DNA from: Roridomyces roridus
Taxonomy: Eukaryota; Basidiomycota; Agaricomycetes; Agaricales; Mycenaceae
Direction of reading: 5' to 3'
Assembly: GCA_029378245.1 (NCBI GenBank)
Contig: JARKIF010000002.1
Location: forward strand, 248,001 to 312,000
DNA: 64,000 nt
Shown here: positions 54,002 to 64,000 of the stretch, piece by piece
How positions within the stretch are numbered: the stretch's first letter is position 1
Layout of the letters: every line of letters begins with the position of its first letter
Program-made: the position numbers and the translations under genes
Notes under the pieces: model-generated
Seen by the model: the letters and a program-made list of their open reading frames with translations, nothing else
Databases searched by the model: none
Told to the model about the DNA's origin: nothing

Positions 54002-55988
54002 TGATGCGAATCAAGTCTCTTCTCTGGCCTCCACATCCCAGATCTCTATCTCTGGCTCGGCTTCCTTTAAAACGTCCGCTGTAGCGCTCACAGGCAGTCA
54101 TGGAAGCGGCGAGCAACAAAAAGGCCAAAATTTCTGGGAAGGATGGACCAAGGTCGAAAACGGAAAGGAGGAAGGAAGAAACAAAGGCCAACGTGCGTTT
54201 GCTCTGCTCTGTGTGCGTTCTCTTTACTGAAGTTTCTCAAGGCTACACAGCCGCGATTCCTGTGCCAATAGCGAGATAGTGAAGCCCTAGGCATCGACCT
54301 TTCGAGGCACGAATAACAAGGATTCTAGACGTCAAAGATCTTGTCTTTTACACGGAGCATGGGCTGCCAATACTCCCAACGGCTGCGACCTCCAGCCCAA
54401 ACGTCCCTATCTCGATACCTCTCCCCAACCCCGGTTCCACGTCCGTCCACCCTTCATCGCGTTGACGTTCGGCCATGCCATGCATGCTCTACCCGCGTAC
54501 CAAGCGACCGGAATCGCACGCGGAACTGAAAAAAGCGGGTCACTACTCAGACCATCCGTTCGTTCCTACTTGTGTGCTGCAAACACCTACTGACGCGCGC
54601 TTAGCAGAACGTACCAGCGCAATAGCTGCTCATGCTTGAACACATTCTCGACAATGACCTATTCCATCATATAGTACGGCCGATGTCTTATGTAAAGTCA
54701 GATGGCCGGATAGAGACCCCAGAGGAGCACTTTTGCATGGTCTCTCGCAAGGGAAACGAACGGCGCACTCGATTGACTGCGCAGTGGTATGTGCGTCCCA
54801 AGATCTGTCAGGGCAGACTATTGACATGCTTTCAGCGTCTCACCGAGAATGGCAAGGAGCTCACCAGAGTCGACCCCATCCACTGCGACTCTGGTATCGT
54901 CGTTTATATCAATTCGTCCAGCCCTTTTTCGACTATGTAAAGGTTCTTCAAGCCTTGCGAACCTTCCTCGCCGCGTCCTGCAGCTGGCCAGGCATAACGC
55001 TTGCCCAGATTAGGCCCAAGTCGAGACACACATCCTCCTTCTCACTCCGGCCGCTCCCAAGCCCTTCTCCATCAGCAACGCTCCGCCTGCGCCATTCATC
55101 AGCCCAATCTTAATCGGCCGAGTCGGATCTTAAAGCCCTCAAACTGTGCCACTCAATGTGCATCGACACGGCCCTTCGTTACTACCATCCACGCGGGCGG
55201 CCCCTGAAACCTGGGCTCGCATGGCTCATCAAAATGGTGCAGGCGAGAGATTCAGACACGCGGTGAGGCGGGCATGACCCGAGGAAGACGCACGGGCGGG
55301 TGTCGAGTTGTTCTAAAAGAAGCCGAGGCTCGCGAACGGGCCTGGGTATGGCAAATTCAAGCGGATTCTGAATCAATCTGATTCTTTGAGCGGATGGCGC
55401 GCATGGCTAGGCATGGGGGAAAGCATCGTGCTGCTGTTGTGGATATTGGGAACCCCGCGGTGATACATATGAGCAAGGCGGCGGCGGCGGTTGGGTGCAA
55501 GGATGAGGAGGTGCTCAAGCGATTCATGGCGTTGGCGAGGCCTTGGGCTGTAAGCGTTCATCCTTTCTCTGCGCACATGCTACTTAGATTCACATCCAGG
55601 GGCATTACTAAAGCAAGAGCCGGGAACGGTGCTGGCTCGCGGAGCTCACGCCACCTCCTGCCACCTCCCGGGCCCGACGTGATGCAGCAACCGCTTGCAA
55701 CGCTCGACCAGCAGCCTACGGCGTTATACGCCAGTCTGCCTCCACGCACGCGGCGCTTGTCATCTTCGCCGGTCATTCCGACCCCCGCTAAATGACGTTA
55801 CTCAATGCCTGCAAGACATCCGAGTGGGCCATTCGGAGCGGTACACTCCCGGAGGACCTCAGTAGGGAGTTGCGCTGGATTGTCAGTGACGCACGGGATC
55901 TCGAGGAGGGAGTGACATTAGCTAAACGCGGTCTTTTATCCCTGGGCTTTCTCGAGTTGTAAGTAGTAGTACAGTTGCATAGGGTATC
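54002..55988. other. 2-kb region with only doubtful coding fragments
   Basis: ORFs at 54632-54940, 54733-55113 and 55394-55795 (+) show no recognisable domain. The last has coding-like sequence (MARMARHGGKHRAAVVDIGN, VIHMSKAAAAVGCKDEEVLK) ending at a good GTAAGC donor near 55551, and a downstream piece (55793-55962) reads TLLNACKTSEWAIRSGTL and SRELRWIVSDARDLEEG. They could be exons of a decayed or unrecognised gene, but I could not join them in frame. Confidence 0.4.
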
Positions 55989-57145
55989 TCAAATCCAAAA
56001 CTCGTCATCGAAATCTGGCTCGTCCTCGTTGCTCTCGATATTCCCGTCCTCTCGTTTAAAGAGCGTGCAATAGAAAGCCTTGTCTTTGAAGAGCTCTGAA
56101 CCAATAGCGACCTTGCGCAAAGATGCGCAACCCGTAAACATGTCCATCCCAAAATCCCCGAGGTCGGCCGTGTTGGTGACACCATAAGTACGTGCCGTCC
56201 CCGCGAAGCAGATTCCACGCCGTAAACAGAGAGTCAAGGTCTCGAGACAGGTAAACAATTTGAGAACGTGGCTCGGAGTCTCCTCCAGTGCGAAAAAAGT
56301 GAGCTACAATTCAGATTCAGTCTCAAGGGCCCCGGATGCATCTACTGGACACTCACCAATCGCTCCTTTTCGTTGATCCCCAAATGCTGCAAATCGGGCA
56401 GAGCATGCGCGACTTGATGTATAATGGCAGCAGTCGAGGAGCCCCAGTCCATACCTTCCCGAACGACCGTCAACGTCTTGAGAGTCGGGGCGAAGCGGCA
56501 CAACTCGGAAAGCCCGTCGACGTACTCTGAGCGATCGTAATGGATTTGAATACGCTCGAGCGGCCTGCCTTCGGGGATGTCGAGCACCATATAGAGGGGC
56601 GCGTCGATGGCGACGAGATTGTTTAGCCTCTCGTCGAAGGATAGGTATTCCGAATCGCGTGGGGATGGTAGGGAGAGTACGCGCATACCAGCCTGATTGT
56701 CCAAGAACGTCTCGATGCCCGTGTCGAGGGCAAAGTAAGAGTTGGAGAAGCGCTCTAGGCGGAAAGCGCAGTCTTCAATCATCCACGTTTGGACCGAGAC
56801 GTCCGATGGAAGGCCGGGGACCTGGAATACCGATAGATGCTTGAGATTGACGCAGAGAGCGAGCGCGCGGCTGAGTTTTGCGGCGTCTTCGGGCTCGAGG
56901 GCAACTGGGAGTTGTAGGAACAGCGAACGAACGCGTTCGGCGAGCCGCGAGTGACGCGTCACGGCCAAGCACCACGACTTGACGAGTCGCATATTGCAAT
57001 CTTCCAAATCCACCGTGCGATACATGGTGCGTTGGGCTTGTTCTCGGAAAGAGGGAGATATCCTGCAGAGCGGAGCTAGGCTCACGTCGACATAGTCGCA
57101 GATAATAGAGCATATTTCGGGAGGAAGTGAGAGCAAGGATGCCAT
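55989..57145 (-). CDS. F-box-type protein, LPPEIC group (group 2)
   Basis: Two exons, 56357-57145 and 55989-56303 (53-nt intron), give 367 aa. The upstream in-frame methionine at 57325 belongs to promoter sequence; paralogues start MASLLSLPPEICS. The F-box-like motif is MASLLSLPPEICSIICDYVD-(V)SLAPLCRISPSFREQAQRTM. The leucine-rich part carries ALALCVNLKHLSVF, RPLERIQIHYDRSEYVDGLS and ALPDLQHLGINEKERL, and the C-terminus is acidic (DEPDFDDEFWI). The intron lies at the same position (after KER..) as in the three neighbouring paralogues, confirming common descent. Probable SCF adaptor of unknown target. Confidence 0.87.
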
Positions 57146-57260
57146 TGCGGTCGAAGATACAGTGATGGTGATGTCATCCACTCTCAATCTCGAGAAATTC
57201 CAAGGAGGAACTGGTATCGAGACGAGTCCATAGAACAGCGTAAAATAGTACATTTTCAGT

Positions 57261-58441
57261 TCAATCAAATATAGTCGCATAGAATGAGTCCGACTCTTCC
57301 AGCTCATGATGCTGGTCATCGTCAAATGTGCTGGACTCTTCGCTAACAGTGCACGAAATCGCTTCTTGTTCCTCCTCTATTCCTCCTCTCAGGCTTGCGA
57401 GCCGTACAGAAATACTAGCCTTCCGCAGGGTGGCACAGGCCGCGAGCATTGTGAGACCACACCAAAGGAGCTCCCTGCGATCACGGAGGCCGCGACACCC
57501 CATTGGTGGCTCCGAGGGAGAGACCCAACGACAAAGGTGCCAAGTCAATGTGGTAAGGGAGGTGAATTGCTGCAGGCGGCGAATGATCGAATCCTCCATA
57601 GTCGCGACACCCTGTTCGTTCGTGAGTCTTGGACAGAGATGGTACGGTTTACTTGGCCCACCTGTCGCTCCTTTTCGTAAACGCTGAAGTGCTGCAATCG
57701 GGGGAAAACTTTGAGAACTTCGTCTATGACAGCGACGGTTGCTGAGCCGATGAATCCGCGCTCTCGAACGATAGACAGCGTCGTGAGAGTTGGTGCGAAG
57801 CGGCTCAGCGAGGAAAGGTTCAAACGATCCTGGTGAATTTGGATACGCTCGAGCGGCGCGGCAAACTTGGCTTCAGCAACGCAGCCCACGACCTCGAGTG
57901 GCGCGTCAATGGCGATCAGGTTGGGAAGCTCATATTCCCGGTACGATGACCAGGATGAGGGATCCGTAGACGGCAACGAGAGCACACGTATATGTGTTTG
58001 TTGATGAGCAAGGACGGTATAAAGGGTGTCGAAATACGTGTTGAAGAAGCGCTCGAGCTGAAACGGGCCCTTGACTATCCAGTCCTGCGAATTGTTCTCT
58101 GGCCTGGAACCAGGCATGTGGTGCACAGCTAGGCGTTTGAGATGAACGCAAACGGCGAACGCGCGGCTGAGAAGCTCAGCTTCTTTGGGCTCCAAAGTAT
58201 TCGGGAGCTGGAGTATCAAGCCCCAGACGCGGTTTGCCAAGTGAGGATTGCGCGTAATCACCAAGCACCACGACTTGACGAGCCGCATATTACAATCTTG
58301 CAGATCCACCTTGCGATACATCATCCGCTGGGCCTGGTCTCGGAAAGAATGGGAGATTCTGCAGAGCGGGGCCAGGCCCGTGTCGACATATTCGCATATA
58401 GTGGAGCATATTTCGGGCGGAAGTGAGAGCAAGGACGCCAT
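57261..58441 (-). CDS. F-box-type protein, LPPEIC group (group 2)
   Basis: Two exons, 57662-58441 and 57261-57611 (50-nt intron, donor GTGGGC), give 376 aa. It starts MASLLSLPPEICSTICEYVD and shares long segments with its divergent neighbour at 58519: LVKSWCL.(V)TRNPHL, LEPKEAE.LSRAFAVCV, LKRLAVHH and APLERIQIHQD. The C-terminus is acidic (DDDQHHELEESDSFYATIFD). Its start codon is 77 bp from that of the + strand paralogue, forming an inverted gene pair. Likely SCF adaptor. Confidence 0.88.
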
Positions 58442-58518
58442 GAGTTCGGAGGCGGGAATGGTTCCGGGCAAGTGTTGTGATGACGGCATCACCATCACTC
58501 GCTCCTTCTCAAACCACC

Positions 58519-59685
58519 ATGGCTTCCCTGCTCTCCCTTCCACCCGAGATATGCTCCATTATATGCGATCATGTCGACACCAGCCTCGCTCCCCTCTGTA
58601 GGATCTCTCGCCCTTTCCGAGACCAAGCCCAACGGAAGATGTATCGCAAGGTGGATTTGCAGGATTCCAGCATGAGGCTCGTCAAGTCGTGGTGCTTGGC
58701 AGTGACGCGTAATCCTCATCTGGAAAACCGCGTCTGGGCGCTGATGCTCCAGCTCCCGGACTTTCTGGAGCCCAAAGAAGCTGAATTTCTCAGCCGCGCG
58801 TTCGCCGTTTGCGTTAATCTCAAACGCCTGGCTGTGCACCACAGGCCCGGCTCCAAGCCAGAGAGCAATTCGCAGAGTTGGGTACTAAAGGGCTCCTTTG
58901 AGCTCGAGCGTTTCTTCAACACCTATTTCAGCATGCCTTATGGCGCCTTTTTTGGCCGACAACCCCATATCCGAGTGCTCTCGTTGCCGTTCGCGAGCTC
59001 CTACGCCCCATTCTACAACAAACTTGAATTTACCAACCTGCTCGCAATTGACGCGCCTCTCGATGTCGTGCGCCGCCTCTCTGAAGCCAAGGCTGCTCTG
59101 CCGCTCGAGCGCATTCAGATTCGCCACGATCGTTCGGCCCCCGACCTTTCCTCGTTGAGCCGCTTCGCACCGACTCTCAAGGTGTTCACCGTTGTTCGAG
59201 AAGGCAAACGCTTCGGCGCGGAAACCCTCGCTGTGGTAGACGAAATTCTGAAGGTTTTCCCCCGATTACACCACTTGGGCATTTGCGAAAAGGAGCGATG
59301 GGTGAGCTGAGCACACACATACCGTCTGTGCCAGAGACTCACTCACAAGTAGGAGAGCGCCGCTATAGCAGATCTCGTCCTTCAGCGCTTGCAGCAATTT
59401 ACCTCCCTTACCACAATCACTTTGCGCCTCTGTCGTTGGGTGTCTTTCTTGCATCCCACGGGGTTTCGCACCCTCAACAATGGCACGCAGCTCCGTGAGT
59501 TTGGTACCAGAATACTGGCGACCTGCGCCACCTTGCGGAGCGCCACTATTGCTGTACAGTTTGCGGAAAGCGACGGACAAGAAGGGATTGCGTGCACGGT
59601 TACCAAAGAGAGCGATGGCTCTGTCTCTGCTACATTCGAGGACGAGTTGGAAGAGGATTCATTCTATGCGATGATATTTGATTGA
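58519..59685 (+). CDS. F-box-type protein, LPPEIC group (group 2)
   Basis: Two exons, 58519-59301 and 59353-59685 (51-nt intron), give 371 aa. ATG 58519 (accaccATGg) is chosen because it yields the family start MASLLSLPPEICSIICDHVD; an in-frame ATG at 58480 would only add SPSLAPSQTT-type residues. Features match the neighbour: LCRISRPFRDQAQRKMYRKV, FAVCVNLKRLAVHH, LPLERIQIRHDRSAPDLSSL, exon 2 QRLQQFTSLTTITLRLCRW and the acidic end ELEEDSFYAMIFD. A head-to-head duplicate of 57261-58441 sharing a 77-bp intergenic region. Likely SCF adaptor. Confidence 0.88.
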
Positions 59686-59877
59686 ACGTGACATGTACTA
59701 CTCTTGACGCTGTTTTATCGACTCTTGATACCAGCTGGTTCTTTCTCGGTTACCGTTCTTCAAGTCCCGGAGTCCAACTCGGGCTGCGTTCGAACAGCAC
59801 ACTCCAACAAAGCGAACAAATACCGCATGCATTGAAATTGATCCATTCAACATCCCACACTCGCAAAAAATAAAGCC

Positions 59878-61042
59878 TCAATTCCAAAAACCCTCATCAA
59901 AATCCAACTTTTCCACAAACTCATTCGCGTCCCTCATAAACACACACTTGAGCCCTACGCCCGAATCAGGTCCTACCCCAATAGCCGCCTTGCGCATACT
60001 CCCGCACGCCTCGAGCATCGCACTCCCAAACGCAAGCAACCCTTGTGCCGGGTCAGGATCCATGATTCGGAAGCTGCAAGTCATCCCCATCCCAAAGAAA
60101 CACGTCGGATTGCGGATGCGGTAAGTGAAGCTTTCGAGAGTTCTGAACATCTCCAGCGTGCTAATGGGAGAGTCGGTCAAGGTGGGGGTGGTGGGTTCGG
60201 AAGAAAGTCTTGGGCGCTGCAAGGCCGGATGAGCGGCTACAACTGTGTAAGATATTTCAACTCACCGATAATTCGCGTTCGTCGATACCCAAGTGTTTTA
60301 AATCAGGCAAAGCCTGTGCAATCGCCCGCACGATATCAACGCTCGAGAAGATCGAATCTGTGACTCGAACGATGGTGAGGTTCTTGAGAGTCGCGGAATA
60401 GCGGCTCAACGAGGCAAGACGGTCTAAGTACCCCGACCGCTCGCCGTGAATCTGAATACGCTGCAGCGGCCTCCCAGCGGGCAGGCCTAGCACGATTTCC
60501 AGAGACGCGTCAATCGCAGTGAGGTTAGGCAAACGACCGTCGGTGAAGGGAATAGAATGCATCGCAGACGGCAGCGAAAGCACCCGTAGACTCGTCTGTC
60601 GTTCAAAGAATCCCTCCATCCCTCGATTCAGATTAAAATACGTGTTGGAGAACCGCTCGAGGCGAAAGCCGCATTCCTCAATCATCCAAGTCTGCGGACA
60701 GATATCCGGCATGTGCCCGCCGTGAAGAACGGCGAGCCGCCGGAGGTTGACGCAGACCGCAAACGCCCTGCCAATTCTTTCCGCGTCTTCTTGAATCAGA
60801 GCCGAGTTGAGGAGCCGCAAAGAAAGCGACTCGACGCGTTTGGCAAGATGAGAGTGCCGCGTTACTGCCATGCACCAAGATTTGACGTATGGGAGAGTGC
60901 AAGCTCGCAGGTCCACTTTGTGATACAAAATCCATTGGGCCTGTTCTTGGAAAGCACGAGATATCCGGCAGAATAAAGCCAAACTCGCCGTATCGACTTG
61001 TTCGCAGAGGATGGCGTATATTTCAGGGGGAAGACAGAGCAT
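59878..61042 (-). CDS. F-box-type protein, LPPEIC group (group 2)
   Basis: Two exons, 60266-61042 and 59878-60216 (49-nt intron), give 371 aa. It starts MLCLPPEIYAILCEQVDTAS, slightly shorter at the N-terminus than its paralogues, and continues FCRISRAFQEQAQWILYHKV, AFAVCVNLRRLAVLHGGH, MIEECGFRLERFSNTYFNLN and GRPLQRIQIHGERSGYLDRL, with exon 2 ending EKLDFDEGFWN. The leucine-rich region and the FRLERFSN block tie it most closely to the gene at 55989. Convergent with the + strand copy. Likely SCF adaptor. Confidence 0.87.
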
Positions 61043-61328
61043 TCCGACCAGGAGGCTGAGAAGATGTGGCGGTCAGAAGCAGAAGGGAAAACGGTCATAT
61101 GATTTTGGCAGGCACCGGTAACGCGCTCGCGAGAAGATCCCGAGCAAGCTTCGCCTTTCGCACAACTTCCCCTGGCAAGGGAAGGTGAGCGGTCTGGGAG
61201 TCGAGTTCTGGTTAACGATCGCAGAAAGGCATTCCTTGTTTTTCTCGTACGCTCTGCATTAAAATTATGTACAAGTACATTTTACACCTCCCTTAATGTA
61301 ACCCACTAATCAAGTTCCTGCCGACACA
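61043..61328. other. Short intergenic region
   Basis: Contains the promoter of the - strand F-box gene (right of 61042) and the 3' end region of the DOMON gene; no other feature is seen. Confidence 0.5.
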
Positions 61329-63030
61329 CTAAGTAGCGCGGGGGGTAGTGTCCTCCTGCTGCGGCTCATCCCACACATACTGCGCAGGGTCTTGAGCCAT
61401 CCGGATCGCCAACATCTTCTTGCGCTGGGCAGCCTCCTGCGCATGCTGCTTGGGCAGCAACGACAGCCCGGCGGCGTAAAGCAACGGAAGGGCCTACACT
61501 TCTGTGAGCACCTTATCAAGATGAGAGAAGAAAAAGAGACGCACGATAACCCAGACTATCCACAGCGCATTCACCCATCCAGGAGCGTCCCCAAGCCCCG
61601 TATACCCCGGCCACTCAGTGTGATACCCACTCCGGACTTGGGCCAGCGCCACAGCCAGGATGATTAATCCCAAGATAGCGTGAGCGTAATTTTGCGCCGG
61701 GCGTCTGGACGAGTTCTTAGGCTTGACGTAGTGGATGAAGGCACCGAGGAAACATTGGAAGAGGTAGAGCACGAAGAGGGTGATACCAGTTCGCTGTTCG
61801 TCTGGTTAGTGGGATGGCAGTGCAAGAGGGAAGGACGACTTGCCTTGTGCGTGTTCATGTAGACGGCCCCAGTTTGTGCGGATGCATTGAATCCCAGCGC
61901 CACACCGGCGAGAATGGCAGGACCAGCTACCGCGAATTGCGCGATCCAGTGGCCCGTATACCAGACCGGAGTAAATGTCCGCAGATAGCGGGCCAGAAGC
62001 GCTCCGGCGGGGAGGAGTAATGCAAAGCCCAACGAACAGAGAACGGCATGGGCAATGATCTTGCGCTGGTACGGGGTGTACGGAATGTCGTCCGTAGGAT
62101 CGTCGATCGGAATGACGGGTCTCGAAGGCTTGGAAGTCGCAGTCGCCGAAGGACCGGAGGCTGTCGGTGTCGTGGTGGTCTCAGGGGCATCCACAGGCTT
62201 CGTCAAGTCGAGGGTCGCAAACCCATAGTTGATGTGCATTATGAGAGTCGCCTCCGGGTCCGCCGAACCGGGATTAGTGCCGCCAAACGCATAGATGAGT
62301 TTTTGGTTCGTGTCATCGTTGGCCTAGAACGGAGTTTCAGACTGGCAGAAAAGTGACGGAAAACATATCTAGGACGTACGGGGATGGTGAACACAAAGGA
62401 GGGATTATCTGTCGTCTACGACACCAGGTTTACATTGACTTGACTTGATAAGCAATCCAAAATTACTCACCGCGCTGAGAGCCGTTTGAAGCGTGGCCAC
62501 CCTCGGCGGATCGGAATCCAGCTTAGGCATGGTTTCCCCGGGAGCCTTGCGTTGCGAGAGGGTGATCGAGCCGTCCGAGTTGGCCCACATAATCACCATG
62601 GGCGTGTTTCGCATCTGGGTTCCAAATCCACTATTATACGCGTTGAGCAACAGGCAACATGTCGAAAGTGGAGGGACGTACACTGCCATCCACCCCGTCG
62701 GACGCGCTCCTGTGCTCGACAGCGTGTCTAAGCTCAAAGGTCAAGCTCTGGTAGCGAAGTCAGGATAGGGAGAGACGCACATTGCACCGTAGACCCGTTC
62801 ACGAGCGCAGATACGCACATCGTCTAAACGACATTAGAAACAGCGCCCAATAGTCTGCTTGAGGGACGTACACCGCTGCATTTCGCGTCGCCAGTCAAAT
62901 CCCGTCTAGCAAAATCCTAGACTGTTCTTCAGCCCCTGCTCCCACTCGCAGAGTACCCCTAACGCACCGGCGAAGAAAGAGCAGACGCAGACACCAGGGT
63001 GAACAGCGAAGCGACCAAGAGGGGAATCAT
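61329..63030 (-). CDS. Secreted-side DOMON domain fused to cytochrome b561 transmembrane reductase
   Basis: Nine exons (62968-63030, 62872-62916, 62781-62823, 62682-62727, 62471-62630, 62380-62415, 61844-62323, 61545-61793, 61329-61493) give 428 aa. The signal peptide is MIPLLVASLFTLVSASALSS. The DOMON domain reads CSGTMCVSALVNGSTVQYTL, GWMAVGFGTQMRNTPMVIMW and WANSDGSITLSQRKAPGE, with the Met in GFGTQM a candidate haem ligand as in cellobiose-dehydrogenase cytochromes. After a Pro/Thr linker come b561 helices with conserved histidines (IIAHAVLCSLGFALLLPAGA, WYTGHWIAQF, GAFIHYVKP, NYAHAILGLII). Such proteins move electrons across the plasma membrane, for example to reduce iron or feed extracellular oxidoreductases. 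Exon 7 ends AAG|GCAAGT, a GC-AG intron. Good confidence in all exons. Confidence 0.92.
61794..61843 (-). other. GC-AG intron of the DOMON-b561 gene
   Basis: 50-nt intron beginning GCAAGT and ending ACAG. The exon before ends NTHK and the exon after begins RTGITLFVLYLFQ in frame; no GT donor in range keeps frame. Confidence 0.8.
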
Positions 63031-63563
63031 ACTGAGCAGAGGCAAAGGGACAGAGGCAAGTCGACATCGAGGGACGGACTCTTATAAACCTGGTTGTCAA
63101 ATCCCGGACATCATCTCCATTCGTGATTCCCGGGACGATCGTAACTGATGTGCCTTGATCCGTGCGCTAATTTGCAAGTCCCGATTGGCTGGAGGAGAGG
63201 CGGAAGCACCTCCGGACATTGATGGGACGACGCGTCGCACGAGCATCGGCGCGTCGTAGCGCACGGAAATAAAATATTCGTAAACACGTCTCTCCGCAAG
63301 CGTCGGGAGGACTCACTCGGTGGAGATTTCTATCGTTTCTCTCAGCAATCCTCCTGTTTCAGGCGGAGATTAGACTGCATTACTCGCCAACTGTCCGTCT
63401 CTGTCCGTGTCATGTAACTCCAAGATGCAAGTACTCAAAGAGAATGGAATGGAGATGAATCAAAAGCCTGTGGTATTACACGGACAACTGCTAGGATAAA
63501 CATACAATTCATCGCGTCAGAACGTAGTACCTATGTACCTACCACGCAATAGGCACGCAGGCA
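63031..63563. other. Intergenic region upstream of the DOMON-b561 gene
   Basis: 533 bp. A TATA-like tttataag (- strand ctTATAAA around 63080-63086) is about 50 bp upstream of the ATG at 63030. The remainder contains short unconserved ORFs. Confidence 0.5.
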
Positions 63564-64000
63564 TTACCAATGGGACTTTCTCCGCCCCCTCTGGTCCTCC
63601 GACCGACCGCCACCCATCGCGTTCCCATTCCCATTCCCAATCCTATCCAACAACGAAGACGCTTCCACATTCTTCGGCCCTCCTCCACCACCACCCTTAG
63701 ACGCAGCACCCTTGATAGAGAACCCCATAAAAGGCGCCTGTCCCTGTCCCTGCCCACCATCCCCCGCCGAAACAGTATTCGCATTCGCATTCGCCCGCTG
63801 CTTCTGCTTCTGCTTCTGAGGCTTCTGCCCCTCATCCACCCAAGCACGTGGACGTTCCGGCACTCCAGAGTCTGAGGACGCAGACCCAGACTGCGCCAAA
63901 CGGCTCAACAACGACGGCGCCGTCGTCACGCCCGCATCGCTGTCCGTTCGTACTCTCTTGGGTGGCCGAGGTGACGCGTCGGGTCCAAGGCCGTGTTTTT
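63564..64000 (-). CDS. C-terminal part of an unidentified low-complexity protein (5' end outside window)
   Basis: An open frame enters from the right edge and ends RGRRKSHW-stop at 63564. It is Pro/Lys/Arg-rich first (ASPRPPKRVRTDSDAG, a possible nuclear localisation signal), then contains PSLLSRLAQSGSASS, a Lys/Gln run (KPQKQKQKQ), Asn/Ala and Gly repeats, GFSIKGAASKGGGGGG and SLLDRIG. The paired SLLSRL / SLLDRI motifs and RG-rich end resemble tails of fungal RNA-binding proteins, but the ordered domains are off-window, so no function is assigned. Confidence 0.6.
   Translation of the reverse strand, partial: KHGLGPDASPRPPKRVRTDSDAGVTTAPSLLSRLAQSGSASSDSGVPERPRAWVDEGQKPQKQKQKQRANANANTVSAGDGGQGQGQAPFMGFSIKGAASKGGGGGGPKNVEASSLLDRIGNGNGNAMGGGRSEDQRGRRKSHW

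Overview
The window is nuclear DNA of a mushroom-forming basidiomycete (Agaricomycetes). The evidence is dense multi-exon genes with 44-63 nt GT..AG introns, Kozak-like ATG contexts, and families typical of Agaricomycetes: F-box/LRR-like expansions, a class I sesquiterpene synthase, a Zn2Cys6 regulator, a DOMON-cytochrome b561 protein and a large TPR family. No species is assigned. Exon coordinates come from reading splice sites and frames by eye.

Layout. 0-1.5 kb: partial AtuA-like gene (-). 2-15.2 kb: seven F-box-type genes in three sequence groups plus gene remnants. 15.3-16.7 kb: NAPE-PLD-like metallo-beta-lactamase-fold gene (+). 16.9-19.7 kb: TPR protein A (+). 20.0-21.6 kb: an inverted duplicate of the 9.7-11.6 kb segment, including its F-box gene. 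22.6-23.8 kb: sesquiterpene synthase (-). 25.0-28.1 kb: TPR co-chaperone-like gene, intron-containing tRNA-Ser(AGA), and a METTL18/Hpm1-like methyltransferase. 29.4-31.5 kb: Zn2Cys6 factor (-). 34.3-37.2 kb: Afi1-like vesicle-traffic protein (-). 37.4-54.0 kb: a tandem array of [ankyrin F-box + TPR protein] units on the - strand, split by a 7.5-kb DNA transposon (41272-48799). 56.0-61.0 kb: four close F-box paralogues, two of them head to head. 61.3-63.0 kb: DOMON-cytochrome b561. The window ends in the C-terminus of an unidentified low-complexity protein.

The most unusual object is the transposon. It has about 450-bp terminal inverted repeats filled with ATCGA-type iterations, a D,D35E integrase-fold transposase in five exons, and two passenger genes: a BTB/POZ protein and a nuclear acidic protein with a SUMO-interaction-like motif. 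The second is the three-copy TPR family, whose N-terminal helical domain resembles the signalling domains of fungal NLR-like or MLKL-like proteins; one copy is truncated and one appears frameshifted. Both patterns, together with twelve F-box-type genes, describe a fast-evolving accessory region into which a few housekeeping genes (METTL18, Afi1, TPR co-chaperone, tRNA) are interspersed.
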